Positions 43,936-53,275 of a stretch of DNA of 64,000 nt are shown here, piece after piece. The notes beneath the pieces are model-generated. The model had not been told where the DNA came from. It saw nothing but the letters and a program-made list of their open reading frames with translations, and made no database searches. The DNA lies in NCBI RefSeq assembly GCF_002812805.1, contig NZ_NMUM01000044.1:310001-374000 (forward strand), written 5' to 3'. The number at the start of each line of letters is the position of its first letter. Position 1 is the stretch's first letter. The position numbers and the translations under genes are program-made. Origin of the DNA: Microbacterium lacus. GTDB lineage: Bacteria > Actinomycetota > Actinomycetes > Actinomycetales > Microbacteriaceae.

Positions 43936-44604
43936 GTGCGAGCCAGCGACCGGGCGTACGCGACTCTCCTCCGCGAGATCCAGGACGGCGACCTCGCATC
44001 CGGCGCCGTTCTGGCCGAGGTCGAACAGGCCACACGGCTGGGGGTCAGTCGTACCCCTCTGCGCGAGGCGCTCGGCCGGCTCGCCGCGGACGGACTGGTG
44101 GTTCAGCAATCGCCGCGCGTGACGGTCGTCGCGGCGATCGACAACGCGGACATCCGTGGTCTCTTCGAGGTGCGACGCGCGCTGGAAGAAGCCGCCGCGC
44201 GTCTCGCGGCTGAGCGGGGTGACGCCGCGGCCTTCGCAGACTTGGCCCGCGCCTTCGGCGAGGCCGATCTCACGGCATCCGAAAGCGTCGAGGACTATTA
44301 CGCGTTGATCGGCCGGTTCGAGCGCCAACTCGACAGCTCGGTCGCGAACGACTTCTTGACCGCCGCCCTGAGGAACGTCCGCACGCACCTCGTCCGTGTG
44401 CGGCGCCTGGCGCGCGACAACCCCGATCGCCTGGCCGCATCCGTCGCCGAGCATCGACTCATTGCCTCGGCGATTGCGGCGGGGGACGCGGACCTCGCCG
44501 CCCACGCGACGCACGTGCACCTTCACAACGCGCTCGAGAGCGCGCTCTCCAGCATCACCGAACGCTCGAACACCCCCGCCACGCTTCCGGAAGGCACCTC
44601 ATGA
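43936..44604 (+). CDS. GntR-family (FCD) transcriptional regulator of the prp operon
   Basis: A 222-residue regulator: winged helix with [20 protein letters not shown] (about 38-57) and an FCD effector domain from about residue 75. The GTG at 43936 follows GGAAGGAG by 8 bp; the frame is open to 43813, but that would cross both operators. Its stop overlaps prpD by ATGA, so it is the first gene of the methylcitrate operon and probably its repressor, with autoregulation through the palindromes upstream. Confidence 0.88.
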   Translation: MRASDRAYATLLREIQDGDLASGAVLAEVEQATRLGVSRTPLREALGRLAADGLVVQQSPRVTVVAAIDNADIRGLFEVRRALEEAAARLAAERGDAAAFADLARAFGEADLTASESVEDYYALIGRFERQLDSSVANDFLTAALRNVRTHLVRVRRLARDNPDRLAASVAEHRLIASAIAAGDADLAAHATHVHLHNALESALSSITERSNTPATLPEGTS

Positions 44605-46127
44605 CCCAGCTCCACCACGTGCGCGTCCACCGCAGTGACGAGAACCTGGCGCGCGAAGACCAGCTCGCGTGGAAGATCGCCGAGGTCGCAACCGACCCCG
44701 TTGCGGTCGAGCCCGGGGTCTCCGACATGATCATCAACCGGGTGATCGACAACGCCGCCGTCGCCGCGGCCTCGCTGACCCGCGCCCCGGTGAGCGCCGC
44801 ACGCCAGCAGGCCCTCGACCACGCCGTCTCGGCGAACGGTCGCGGCGGCACGATCTTCGGATGCGCGACCGAGCGCCGAACGAGCCCTGAATGGGCGGCC
44901 TGGGCGAACGGCGTGGCGGTCCGCGAGCTCGACTACCACGACACGTTCCTCGCGGCCGAGTACTCGCATCCGGGCGACAACATTCCGCCGATCCTCGCGG
45001 TCGCGCAGCACGTCGGCGCGGATGGCGCCGCGCTCGTGCGCGGGCTCGCGACGGGGTATGAGATCCAGATCGACCTCGTGCGCGCGATCTCGCTCCACAA
45101 GCACAAGATCGACCACGTCGCTCACCTCGGTCCGTCGGCCGCCGCGGGCATCGGCACTCTGCTCGGGCTCGACGCAGAAACGATCTACCAGGCCGTCAGC
45201 CAGGCGTTGCACACGACCACGGCCACGCGGCAGAGCCGCAAGGGCGAGATCTCGACGTGGAAGGCACACGCCCCTGCCTTCGCGGGCAAGATGGCCGTCG
45301 AGGCTGTCGATCGCGCGCTGCGTGGCGAAACGAGCCCGTCCCCGATCTACGAGGGCGAGGATGGCGTGATCGCGTGGCTGCTCGATGGCAAGGATGCGTC
45401 GTACGACGTTCCGCTCCCCGCTCCGGGTGAGTCCAAGCGCGGCATCCTCGATTCGTACACGAAGGAGCATTCGGCCGAGTATCAGGCGCAGGCGTGGATC
45501 GACCTCGCGCGCAAGCTCGGCACAGAGAACCCTGCGCTACGCGATCCCGCGAACATCGAGTCGGTCATCCTTCACACGAGTCACCACACGCACTACGTGA
45601 TCGGCTCGGGCGCGAACGACCCGCAGAAGTACGACCCGACGGCGTCGCGCGAGACCCTCGACCATTCGATCCCGTACATCTTCACGGTCGCCCTGCAGGA
45701 CGGGGCGTGGCACCATGTCGACTCGTACCTGCCGGCGCGTGCGGCGCGTGCCGACACCGTCGAGCTGTGGAACAAGGTCACGACGGCCGAGGACGCCGAG
45801 TGGACCCGCCGATACCACTCGGAGGACCCGAACGAGAAAGCCTTCGGCGGGCGCGTCGAGATCCGCCTGACGGATGGCTCGACCGTGATCGACGAGATTG
45901 CCGTGGCGGACGCGCATCCGCTGGGTGCCCGGCCGTTCGCGCGGGCCGACTACGTCCGCAAGTTCCGTCTGCTGGCCGAGCCCGTGCTCGAGCCGGCCGA
46001 GATCGAGCGCTTCCTCGCGCTCGCCGAACGGCTGCCCGAGCTGACCGCCGACGAGGTGGGCAAGCTCACGATCGTCGCGAAGCCCGGGGTGCTCGAGGGT
46101 GCCCCGGCGCCGCGGGGGCTGTTCTGA
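44601..46127 (+). CDS. prpD: 2-methylcitrate dehydratase
   Basis: A 508-residue MmgE/PrpD-family enzyme that dehydrates 2-methylcitrate in propionyl-CoA breakdown. Family features include [37 protein letters not shown], and [18 protein letters not shown]. Position between gntR and prpB, with 4-bp and 1-bp overlaps, secures the role. No iron-sulfur motif is needed in this family. Confidence 0.95.
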   Translation: MTQLHHVRVHRSDENLAREDQLAWKIAEVATDPVAVEPGVSDMIINRVIDNAAVAAASLTRAPVSAARQQALDHAVSANGRGGTIFGCATERRTSPEWAAWANGVAVRELDYHDTFLAAEYSHPGDNIPPILAVAQHVGADGAALVRGLATGYEIQIDLVRAISLHKHKIDHVAHLGPSAAAGIGTLLGLDAETIYQAVSQALHTTTATRQSRKGEISTWKAHAPAFAGKMAVEAVDRALRGETSPSPIYEGEDGVIAWLLDGKDASYDVPLPAPGESKRGILDSYTKEHSAEYQAQAWIDLARKLGTENPALRDPANIESVILHTSHHTHYVIGSGANDPQKYDPTASRETLDHSIPYIFTVALQDGAWHHVDSYLPARAARADTVELWNKVTTAEDAEWTRRYHSEDPNEKAFGGRVEIRLTDGSTVIDEIAVADAHPLGARPFARADYVRKFRLLAEPVLEPAEIERFLALAERLPELTADEVGKLTIVAKPGVLEGAPAPRGLF

Positions 46128-47026
46128 TGCTGTACTCCGCGACCCCGCCGGCCGAGAAGCGCCGCCTGTTCCGCGAGCGCCTCGCCACGGGCGAGCTGCT
46201 GCGGTTCCCCGGCGCCTTCAACCCGCTGAGTGCCCGCCTGATCGAGCGTAAGGGATTCGAGGGCGTCTACATCTCGGGAGCGGTCCTGGCCGCAGACCTC
46301 GGCCTGCCCGACATCGGCCTGACGACGCTCACCGAGGTTGCCGGCCGCGGGCAGCAGATCGCCCGCATGACCGAGCTGCCCGCAATCATCGATGCCGACA
46401 CCGGCTTCGGTGAGCCCATGAACGTCGCCCGGACGATCCAGACGCTCGAGGACGCCGGAATCGCGGGCGCGCACATAGAAGACCAGATCAACCCGAAGCG
46501 TTGCGGGCACCTCGACGGCAAGGCCGTGGTCGACGAGAACACGGCGATCAAACGCATCCGTGCCGCCGTGGACGGCCGCCGTGACCCGAACTTCCTCGTA
46601 ATGGCGCGCACCGACATCCGCGCTGTGGAGGGGATGGATGCCGCGACCGACCGTGCCAAGGCGCTCGTAGATGCCGGTGCCGACGCGATCTTCCCCGAGG
46701 CGATGCGCACGCTCGAGGAGTTCGCCGCGATGCGGGCCGCGGTCCACGTGCCGATCCTGGCCAACATGACCGAGTTCGGCAAGAGCGAACTCTTCACGAC
46801 CGACCACTTGCGTGACGTCGGGGTGAACATCGTGATCTGGCCGGTCTCTCTGCTGCGGATCGCGATGGGTGCGGCCGGGCGAGCGCTCGACACGCTCGAC
46901 ACCGAGGGGCATCTCACGGGCAAGCTGGATGAGATGCAGCACCGCGCCGACCTTTACGACCTGATCGACTACGAGCAGTACAACCGCTTCGACACCAGCG
47001 TCTTCAACTTCACCATCACGAAGTAA
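46127..47026 (+). CDS. prpB: methylisocitrate lyase
   Basis: A 299-residue isocitrate-lyase-superfamily enzyme that splits 2-methylisocitrate into pyruvate and succinate. The catalytic signature is Lys124-Arg-Cys126-Gly-His128 (KRCGH), and metal-binding residues lie in IIDADTGFGEP. The ATG at 46127 shares one base with the prpD stop (TGATG). The downstream gap to prpC holds a palindromic repeat. Confidence 0.95.
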   Translation: MLYSATPPAEKRRLFRERLATGELLRFPGAFNPLSARLIERKGFEGVYISGAVLAADLGLPDIGLTTLTEVAGRGQQIARMTELPAIIDADTGFGEPMNVARTIQTLEDAGIAGAHIEDQINPKRCGHLDGKAVVDENTAIKRIRAAVDGRRDPNFLVMARTDIRAVEGMDAATDRAKALVDAGADAIFPEAMRTLEEFAAMRAAVHVPILANMTEFGKSELFTTDHLRDVGVNIVIWPVSLLRIAMGAAGRALDTLDTEGHLTGKLDEMQHRADLYDLIDYEQYNRFDTSVFNFTITK

Positions 47027-47035
47027 AGAGACCCC

Positions 47036-47103
47036 GGTCGTTGAGCGAGGAGCGCAGCGACGAGACGAAACACGTTTCGACTCACTGCGTTCGCTCAACG
47101 ACC
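47036..47103. repeat. GGTCGTTGAGCGA palindromic element between prpB and prpC
   Basis: Left arm begins GGTCGTTGAGCGAGGAGCG and the right arm ends TTCGCTCAACGACC; the centre is GACGAAACACGTTTCGAC. The whole 68 bp is an imperfect inverted repeat, 10 bp after prpB and 25 bp before prpC. It is the same family as 39566-39678. It may cause partial termination or stabilise the upstream mRNA end. Confidence 0.8.
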
Positions 47104-47127
47104 GAAACAACGGAAGGAGGCAAGCCA

Positions 47128-48297
47128 ATGACCGACATCGAGATCAAGAAGGGCCTAGCGGGAGTCACGGTCGATTACACCGCCGTCAGCAAGGTCAATC
47201 CCGAGACGAACTCGTTGCTGTACCGCGGGTATCCCGTGCAGGAGTTGGCGGCGACCCAGCCGTTCGAGGCGGTCGCCTACCTGCTGTGGCACGGTGAGTT
47301 GCCGGATGCGGCGCAGTTGGCCGAGTTCGAGGCATCCGAGCGCGCGCAGCGCTCCCTCGATGACAACGTCAAGCAGGCGATCGATCTGCTGCCGCTCGAC
47401 GCGCACCCGATGGATGTCGTGCGCTCGGCCGTGTCGGTGCTCGGAGCGGCGGCAGCGGATGTCTCGGACAACTCGCCCGCGGCAGACCTCACCAAGGCGA
47501 AGTTGCTGTTCGCGAAGATCCCGGCAATGGTCGCCTACGACCAGCGCCGTCGCCGCGGGCAGGACGCGATCCCGCCGCGGGCGGACCTGGACTACTCGCG
47601 CAACTTCCTCTGGATGTCCTTCGGCGAGGAGCCCGACGAGGTCGTCGCGCAGGCGTTCAACGTGTCGATGATCCTGTACGCCGAGCATTCCTTCAATGCC
47701 TCGACGTTCACGGCGCGCGTCATCACGAGCACGAAGGCCGACCTGTACTCGGCGGTCGTCGGGGCGATCGGGGCGCTCAAGGGTGCCCTGCACGGCGGCG
47801 CGAACGAGGCCGTCATGCACATCTTCGACGAGATCGGCTCGGCCTCGAACGTCGTCCCGTGGCTCGATGACGCCCTTGCGAACAAGAAGAAGATCATGGG
47901 CTTCGGTCACCGCGTGTACAAGAAGGGTGACTCGCGTGTGCCGACGATGAAGACGGCTCTCGACACGCTGATCGAGCACTACGACGCGGCCGATCTGGGC
48001 TCGCTCTACGACGTGCTCGAGAGTGAATTCGTCTCGCGCAAGGGCATCTACCCGAACCTCGACTACCCCTCCGGCCCCGCGTACCACCTCATCGGGTTCG
48101 ACACCCTGACGTTCACGCCGCTGTTCGTCGCGGCGCGCGTGACCGGATGGACGGCGCACATCATGGAGCAGACGGCGTCGAACGCGCTCATCCGCCCACT
48201 GTCGGCCTACAACGGGCCCGACGAGCGACACATCGAGGGGTACGAGCCGACCGAGGCGGAACAGGCGGTGGCCGAGCGGCCGGCCGAGGCCGGCTGA
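47128..48297 (+). CDS. prpC: 2-methylcitrate synthase (citrate synthase family)
   Basis: A 389-residue citrate-synthase-fold enzyme joining propionyl-CoA and oxaloacetate. Catalytic His residues are in LYAEHSFNASTFTAR and GFGHRVYKKGDSR, and LKGALHGGANEAV is the signature. The ATG at 47128 has GGAAGGAGG upstream; the frame is open to 47041, but that part is repeat sequence. The short length and operon favour 2-methylcitrate synthase over the housekeeping GltA. Confidence 0.93.
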   Translation: MTDIEIKKGLAGVTVDYTAVSKVNPETNSLLYRGYPVQELAATQPFEAVAYLLWHGELPDAAQLAEFEASERAQRSLDDNVKQAIDLLPLDAHPMDVVRSAVSVLGAAAADVSDNSPAADLTKAKLLFAKIPAMVAYDQRRRRGQDAIPPRADLDYSRNFLWMSFGEEPDEVVAQAFNVSMILYAEHSFNASTFTARVITSTKADLYSAVVGAIGALKGALHGGANEAVMHIFDEIGSASNVVPWLDDALANKKKIMGFGHRVYKKGDSRVPTMKTALDTLIEHYDAADLGSLYDVLESEFVSRKGIYPNLDYPSGPAYHLIGFDTLTFTPLFVAARVTGWTAHIMEQTASNALIRPLSAYNGPDERHIEGYEPTEAEQAVAERPAEAG

Positions 48298-48375
48298 GAG
48301 CCTCCTCCCGGCTTCGAGGAGCGAACCGAAGGGCAGGGGCCCGCCGAATAGACTCGAGCGGAAGGAGTGGGCCCC

Positions 48376-49362
48376 ATGAAGACGCCGCTGCCGTTCACCC
48401 GCACGGCTTGGCCGGGGGTCGCGGCGTCGAATCGGGACGCCCCGAAACCGGCGCCTCGGCGCATCCGGGGTCTCACGCGTGGTCAGTGGCTGCTCGCTGT
48501 GGCAGGTGGCGGCCTGGGGATTGTCTTCGCGACCGGCATGGTCATCGCCCTCGCCCGCTGGTTCGTCAGCCTCGACGAGGTACGCGCATTCCTCGTCACC
48601 TACCCCGGCACCTACGCATCGGCCGTCGCCGTCGCCCCCGGCTTTCCCGCCTGGGTGCAGTGGCAGCACTTTTTCAACGTCTTCCTGATGGTGCTGATCA
48701 TCCGCACCGGCTGGCAGGTCCGCACCGAGAAGCGGCCTGATGCGTTCTGGTCACCGCGTTCGAACAAAAAGCGTCGCATCAGCCTGAACCTGTGGTTTCA
48801 CAACGCGCTCGACCTGCTCTGGTTCGCGAACGGTGTGATCTTCGTGCTGCTGCTGTTCGTGACCGGGCACTGGGTGCGGCTGGTGCCGACGAGCCTCGAG
48901 GTGTTTCCGAACGCTGTGTCGGCGGGTCTGCAGTACGTGTCACTGAACTGGCCGACTGAGAGCGGCTGGGCGAACTACAACAGCCTGCAGCAGTTGGCGT
49001 ACTTCACGACGGTGTTCGTTGCGGCACCGCTTGCCGCGGTCACGGGAGTCCGGATGTCGGGGGTCTGGCCGAAGAATGCCGCCCGACTGGACCGGGCTTT
49101 CCCGATCGAGTGGGCGCGGGCCCTGCACTTCCCGGTGATGCTGTACTTCGTCGTGTTCATCATCGTGCACGTCACCCTCGTGTTCGCGACCGGGGCGCTC
49201 CGCAACCTCAACCACATGTACGCCGGCAATGACGGCCTCGGGTGGGCGGGCTTCTGGATCTTCTCCGCCTCGACGGCCGTGATCGTCGCGGCCTGGATCG
49301 CCGCGCGACCCATTGTGATCGTGCCCATCGCGCGCCTGTTCGGCAAGGTCAAGACCCGCTGA
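48376..49362 (+). CDS. cytochrome b561-type (cytochrome b/b6 domain) membrane protein
   Basis: A 328-residue protein with about five membrane helices. Likely heme-ligand histidines sit in QWQHFFNVFLMVLII, LWFHNALDLLWFA, and ALHFPVMLYFVVFIIVHVTLVF. Such proteins usually pass electrons between quinone and a periplasmic molybdoenzyme; a molybdopterin oxidoreductase is at the right edge of the window, but 13 kb away. ATG 48376 preferred over GTG 48367 because GGAAGGAG is correctly spaced only from the ATG. Confidence 0.8.
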   Translation: MKTPLPFTRTAWPGVAASNRDAPKPAPRRIRGLTRGQWLLAVAGGGLGIVFATGMVIALARWFVSLDEVRAFLVTYPGTYASAVAVAPGFPAWVQWQHFFNVFLMVLIIRTGWQVRTEKRPDAFWSPRSNKKRRISLNLWFHNALDLLWFANGVIFVLLLFVTGHWVRLVPTSLEVFPNAVSAGLQYVSLNWPTESGWANYNSLQQLAYFTTVFVAAPLAAVTGVRMSGVWPKNAARLDRAFPIEWARALHFPVMLYFVVFIIVHVTLVFATGALRNLNHMYAGNDGLGWAGFWIFSASTAVIVAAWIAARPIVIVPIARLFGKVKTR

Positions 49363-49449
49363 GGCTCCTGGGCGTGCGGGGGTTATCCCCCGTGGAGTTT
49401 CCGGATGCCTCGGGCGCGCGCCGACAGGGCCCAGGCCTACCGTGGTCCT

Positions 49450-50751
49450 ATGTCCTCTTCGGTTGTGTCCAGCACAGTCCTGACCGCCCCGGCACCCGCC
49501 GCACGCACACGGTCGCCCCTCGCCTCCCCGGGGCGCATCTCGCTCTCGGCCCTCCACCTCACAGCCCTCGGTCTCGTTGGTCCGATCGTCTTCACGATCC
49601 TGATCACCCTGCTGAGCGTCGGCCTGAGCCTCGTGCTGGTGGTCGGCATCGGCCTGATCTTCTTGCTCGCGTTCGTCTATTCGCTCTTCGCGATCGGATG
49701 GCTCGAGACGGCGCGCATCGACGGCCTCTACGGCTTCGGTCTTCCGGCGCGTCGCGCCCGGCGCAGCCCCAAGTCCGGGTTCGGCGGATTCTTGCACACG
49801 ATCTGGCTCCAGTTCGTCGATCCCGGGATGTGGCGCGGGGTTGCGAACTCCGCGATCGCGTCGGTGCTGGGTCTGATCGTGCTCGGGTTCCTGGGCCTTC
49901 TGACGTCCGGCATCGTTCTCGCCTTCGCGCCGCTCTTCGCCGATGCCGGTACGGTTCCCCTCGGCAACACGGGGCTCGACGTCGCGACCGCGTGGGCCGT
50001 GCCCGCGGGCGTCATCGCGGCGATCTTCTCGCTCGCGGCGGTCATCGGACTGGCCATCCTGCAGGGTGTCATCGCCCGCGCCATCCTGGTTCCCTCCCGC
50101 GAGGCGCAGCTCGCCGAGGCGGCGCGCACCTCGAACGTGCAGCGCGCCGGTGCCGTGCGCTCCGCCGAGGTCGAGCGGACGCGCATCGAACGCGATCTGC
50201 ACGACGGCGTTCAGCCCCGACTCGTCTCGGTCGGCATGACGCTGGGCCTCGCGCAGCAGAAGGTCGACAACGACCCGGCCGCCGCCAAGGCGCTCATCGC
50301 CGAGGCGCACACCTCGACCAAAGCCGCGATCACCGAACTTCGCCAGCTTGCCCGGGGCATCCACGCATCCGTCCTGGATGACCGCGGACTCGACGCCGCC
50401 CTCTCGGCGCTCGCCTCGCGCTCGCATATTCCCGTCGTGCTCGATGTGCGCCTGACCGCACGGTGCAGCAAGCCGGCCGAGGCCGCCGCCTACTTCGTCA
50501 TCGCCGAATCGCTCACCAACGCCGCCAAGCATTCTCGGGCGAGCGAGGTACGCGTTCTCGTCCGAGAACGCGAGGGTGGGATGCTGTGGGCCCGCGTCGA
50601 AGACAACGGCATCGGCGGCGCACACGTCACCCCCGGCGGCGGGATCGATGGGATCTCGCAGCGCGTGATCGGGGCGGGCGGCTCGTTCCGCCTCGACAGC
50701 CCGGTCGGCGGACCGACGACCGTAGAGGTGAGTGTGCCGTGCGCATCCTGA
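49450..50751 (+). CDS. sensor histidine kinase (HisKA_3 type)
   Basis: A 433-residue membrane kinase. Four or more hydrophobic helices fill residues 30-215 in the arrangement of actinobacterial sensor domains with TRIDGLYG-like WLETARIDGLYGFGLP. The phospho-acceptor His is in ERDLHDGVQPRLVSVGM; the ATP domain has AESLTNAAKHSRA (N box) and EDNGIGGA (G1). The response regulator gene overlaps its 3' end by 13 bp. Signal unknown. Confidence 0.88.
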   Translation: MSSSVVSSTVLTAPAPAARTRSPLASPGRISLSALHLTALGLVGPIVFTILITLLSVGLSLVLVVGIGLIFLLAFVYSLFAIGWLETARIDGLYGFGLPARRARRSPKSGFGGFLHTIWLQFVDPGMWRGVANSAIASVLGLIVLGFLGLLTSGIVLAFAPLFADAGTVPLGNTGLDVATAWAVPAGVIAAIFSLAAVIGLAILQGVIARAILVPSREAQLAEAARTSNVQRAGAVRSAEVERTRIERDLHDGVQPRLVSVGMTLGLAQQKVDNDPAAAKALIAEAHTSTKAAITELRQLARGIHASVLDDRGLDAALSALASRSHIPVVLDVRLTARCSKPAEAAAYFVIAESLTNAAKHSRASEVRVLVREREGGMLWARVEDNGIGGAHVTPGGGIDGISQRVIGAGGSFRLDSPVGGPTTVEVSVPCAS

Positions 50752-51446
50752 TCTGTGAGGACTCGGTCCTGCTGCGCGAAGGACTCGTGCGCCTGCTCGA
50801 AGACGCCGGTCACGAGATCGTCGCGGCCCTCCCCGACGCGTCCGAACTCGACGAGACGGTGGCGACGGATGCGCCGGAGCTGTGCATCCTGGACGTCCGA
50901 CTGCCCCCGACCTTTACCGACGAGGGCATCCGTGCCGCTCTGCGCCTGCGCGCAGCACACCCCGACCTGCCCGTGCTCGTGCTCTCGCAGTACGTCGAGG
51001 AGCGCTACGCGACCGAGCTGATCGCCGGTCAGGGTGGCGCACTCGGGTACCTGCTGAAGGACCGGGTGGCCGATGTCACCGAGTTCCTCGAGACGGTCGC
51101 CCGCATCGGCGCCGGAGCCACGGTCTTCGACCCCGAGGTCGTCGCCCAGCTGCTCGGTCGCCGACGTCGGGACGAGCGGATGCGCCGGCTCACCGAACGC
51201 GAACGCTCCGTCCTCTCGCTCATCGCCGAGGGCAACTCCAACCAGGCCATCGCCCGCGCGCTGCACGTCAGCGAGGGCAGCGTCGAAAAGCACATCACGG
51301 CGGTCTTCCAGAAGCTCGATCTGGAGCAGGACGACTCCGGCAACAGGCGCGTGCTCGCAGCACTCGCTCACCTCGAACACGGCACCCCCGCGAACCACGG
51401 CGACACCCACCACGGCGACGCCCCCCAGACAGGAGCACTCCGATGA
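50739..51446 (+). CDS. LuxR/NarL-family response regulator
   Basis: A 235-residue regulator from GTG 50739. Receiver domain: acidic pair in LICEDS, phospho-acceptor Asp52 in LCILDVRLPP, and Lys in YLLKDRVADV. The C-terminal LuxR helix-turn-helix is LTERERSVLSLIAEGNSNQA followed by IARALHVSEGSVEKHI. The extreme C-terminus is His/Asp/Gly-rich (HGTPANHGDTHHGDAPQ). It probably controls its own operon including the DUF4097-like gene downstream (ATGA overlap). Confidence 0.9.
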   Translation: MRILICEDSVLLREGLVRLLEDAGHEIVAALPDASELDETVATDAPELCILDVRLPPTFTDEGIRAALRLRAAHPDLPVLVLSQYVEERYATELIAGQGGALGYLLKDRVADVTEFLETVARIGAGATVFDPEVVAQLLGRRRRDERMRRLTERERSVLSLIAEGNSNQAIARALHVSEGSVEKHITAVFQKLDLEQDDSGNRRVLAALAHLEHGTPANHGDTHHGDAPQTGALR

Positions 51447-52348
51447 CCGACCAGCTCACACCCCCGGCCCCGCCCGTCCCTCCCGCGCCACCCACCGGCC
51501 CGGAGGACGGCCCGGGACCCGTGCCCGAGAACAGCCCCAACCCTGCCTCGCAGCCGGCCTCGCAGTCAGCTAGGGTCGTCGCGATCCTCACCGCATCGCT
51601 CGGCGGCGTCATCGCCCTCGCGCTCATCGGAACCACCGTGATCTCGACGATCGCGTCGGCGTCGGTGCGCACCGAAACTCAGGTCGTCGACGCCACCGGC
51701 ATCGACGAGCTCGATGTCGACGTCGCGGCCGGATCATTCCGCATCGACTTCGCCGACGTGGACGACGCGACGCTCGATGTGACCGGCGGATGGGCCGGCG
51801 GTGGGTGGACTCTCGAGCGCGACGAGGATGAGCTCATCGTGTCGGCGCCCGACTGGTCCTTCGGTGGCGCCTGGCTCTTCGGGGGCGACGTGCGGGCCAC
51901 GCTAACGCTGCCGCGCGAGCTCGAAAACGCCGTACTCGATGCGCAATTCTCCGTCGCGGCCGGTGATCTCGAAGCATCCGGTCGCTTCGGCGAACTCGAG
52001 GTCGAACTCGGTGCCGGAGAGGTGAACGTTTCGGGCGAGGCGCGTGAGGTGAGCGCGGACATCAGCGCGGGCCGCGCCGAGCTCGACCTGTCGGGTGTGC
52101 AGTCCGCCGACCTCACGGTCAGCGCGGGCCAGCTCGACGGTCGATTCGACGGTTCGCAGCCGCAACTCGTCGAGGTGAACGTGAGTGCCGGATCCCTCGA
52201 CCTGGCGCTCCCGGAGGGTGACTACGACGTCACATCCAACGTGTCTGCCGGCCAGCTCGACAATCGACTCGACACGTCGGCCTCGGCGTCGAACCGGGTC
52301 GCGGTGGAGCTGTCAGCCGGTCAGGTCATCCTGCGCAGCGCGGGCTGA
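51443..52348 (+). CDS. membrane-anchored DUF4097-like beta-solenoid protein
   Basis: A 301-residue protein: Pro-rich cytoplasmic N-terminus (PPAPPVPPAPP), one membrane helix (about 48-73), then an extracellular repeat domain. The repeats carry a recurring SAGxLxL/AGxxxx pattern (VAAGSFRIDF, ISAGRAELDL, VSAGQLDGRF, VSAGSLDLAL, SAGQVILR) as in DUF4097/LiaI-associated domains. It is the output gene or accessory sensor of the two-component system directly upstream. Confidence 0.8.
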   Translation: MTDQLTPPAPPVPPAPPTGPEDGPGPVPENSPNPASQPASQSARVVAILTASLGGVIALALIGTTVISTIASASVRTETQVVDATGIDELDVDVAAGSFRIDFADVDDATLDVTGGWAGGGWTLERDEDELIVSAPDWSFGGAWLFGGDVRATLTLPRELENAVLDAQFSVAAGDLEASGRFGELEVELGAGEVNVSGEAREVSADISAGRAELDLSGVQSADLTVSAGQLDGRFDGSQPQLVEVNVSAGSLDLALPEGDYDVTSNVSAGQLDNRLDTSASASNRVAVELSAGQVILRSAG

Positions 52349-52364
52349 ACTCAGCGGAGAAAGG

Positions 52365-52871
52365 TCAGCGGACGAAGCGGACTTCGGTGATCGTCTCGCC
52401 GAGGAACGGCTCCTCTTGTGAGGCGCCGTCGAGCGTGAACCCGTTGCGGTGGTAGAAACCGTGGGCCCGCGGGTTGTCGTCCGCGACCCAGAGGTAGATC
52501 TTCTCGTCGGCTGGGACGACGGCGTCGAACAGTCGCTGACCGATGCCCGTGCCGTGCCAGGCGGCGAGCAGGTAGATGAAGTAGAGCTCGCGCGACCGCG
52601 GGGCGTCATCGTCCCGGGCGGGACCGGCGCCGGCGAAGCCCACGATCTCGCCATTCACGAGGGCGGCGTACTGGATGTAGTCGGGGCCCTGGTTCATCCA
52701 GTGGGTCCACAACTCGGCCATGCGCCGGGCGGATACGCTCTCGAGCGCAGCGCGGCTGATGAGGTGGTCGTAGGTCTCGTGCCAGCAGGTGGCGTGGACC
52801 CGACCCAACGCCTCGGCGTCTACGTCTCGAACAGGGCGGACAACGACATCGGTCTGGAGCTCGGCTTCCAT
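52365..52871 (-). CDS. GNAT-family N-acetyltransferase
   Basis: A 168-residue acetyltransferase. The acetyl-CoA loop is AWHGTGIGQRLFDAVV and the final strand motif is NPRAHGFYHRNGFTLDG. N-terminal VVVRPVRDVDAEALGRVHA is typical. Acceptor unknown. Convergent with the DUF4097-like gene. Confidence 0.85.
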   Translation of the reverse strand: MEAELQTDVVVRPVRDVDAEALGRVHATCWHETYDHLISRAALESVSARRMAELWTHWMNQGPDYIQYAALVNGEIVGFAGAGPARDDDAPRSRELYFIYLLAAWHGTGIGQRLFDAVVPADEKIYLWVADDNPRAHGFYHRNGFTLDGASQEEPFLGETITEVRFVR

Positions 52872-52930
52872 GGCGAGACTCTACGTCAGCCTCTCGTGCG
52901 GGGGAAATCGGGGTGCGCCCGCGATGCGTC

Positions 52931-53140
52931 TCAGTTCTTGGCGCGGGACCGGTTGACGACGATGTTCACGATCGCGGCGACGATCAGCACCGGCCAGAGG
53001 ATGATGTTGATCCACGCGCTCACGCCGGCATCACCGCTCATGAACTCGCTGATCGCGAAGTAGGTCAAGAGCAGCCCCGCGATGATGAGGACGATCTGCA
53101 GGGTGATGTACGAGCTCGAGCTCAGGGAAGTACGCGCCAT
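52931..53140 (-). CDS. small two-helix membrane protein
   Basis: A 69-residue protein: two hydrophobic helices (about residues 12-32 and 42-62) and a basic C-terminus (VNRSRAKN). No family recognised. Start at ATG 53140 with a plausible purine-rich stretch upstream. Located between two unrelated genes and probably transcribed alone. Confidence 0.6.
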   Translation of the reverse strand: MARTSLSSSSYITLQIVLIIAGLLLTYFAISEFMSGDAGVSAWINIILWPVLIVAAIVNIVVNRSRAKN

Positions 53141-53275
53141 GGTGCGACCCTATATATCGCCGCGGTGGAATCCCCTGCGTTCGGCGGACGACACGCGGGA
53201 CATCGGATGTCGGGAGCCCACAACGAATCTTGACGGATTCGACGGCGGGCCCGGCCGTCGGTAGCGTCACGCTTC

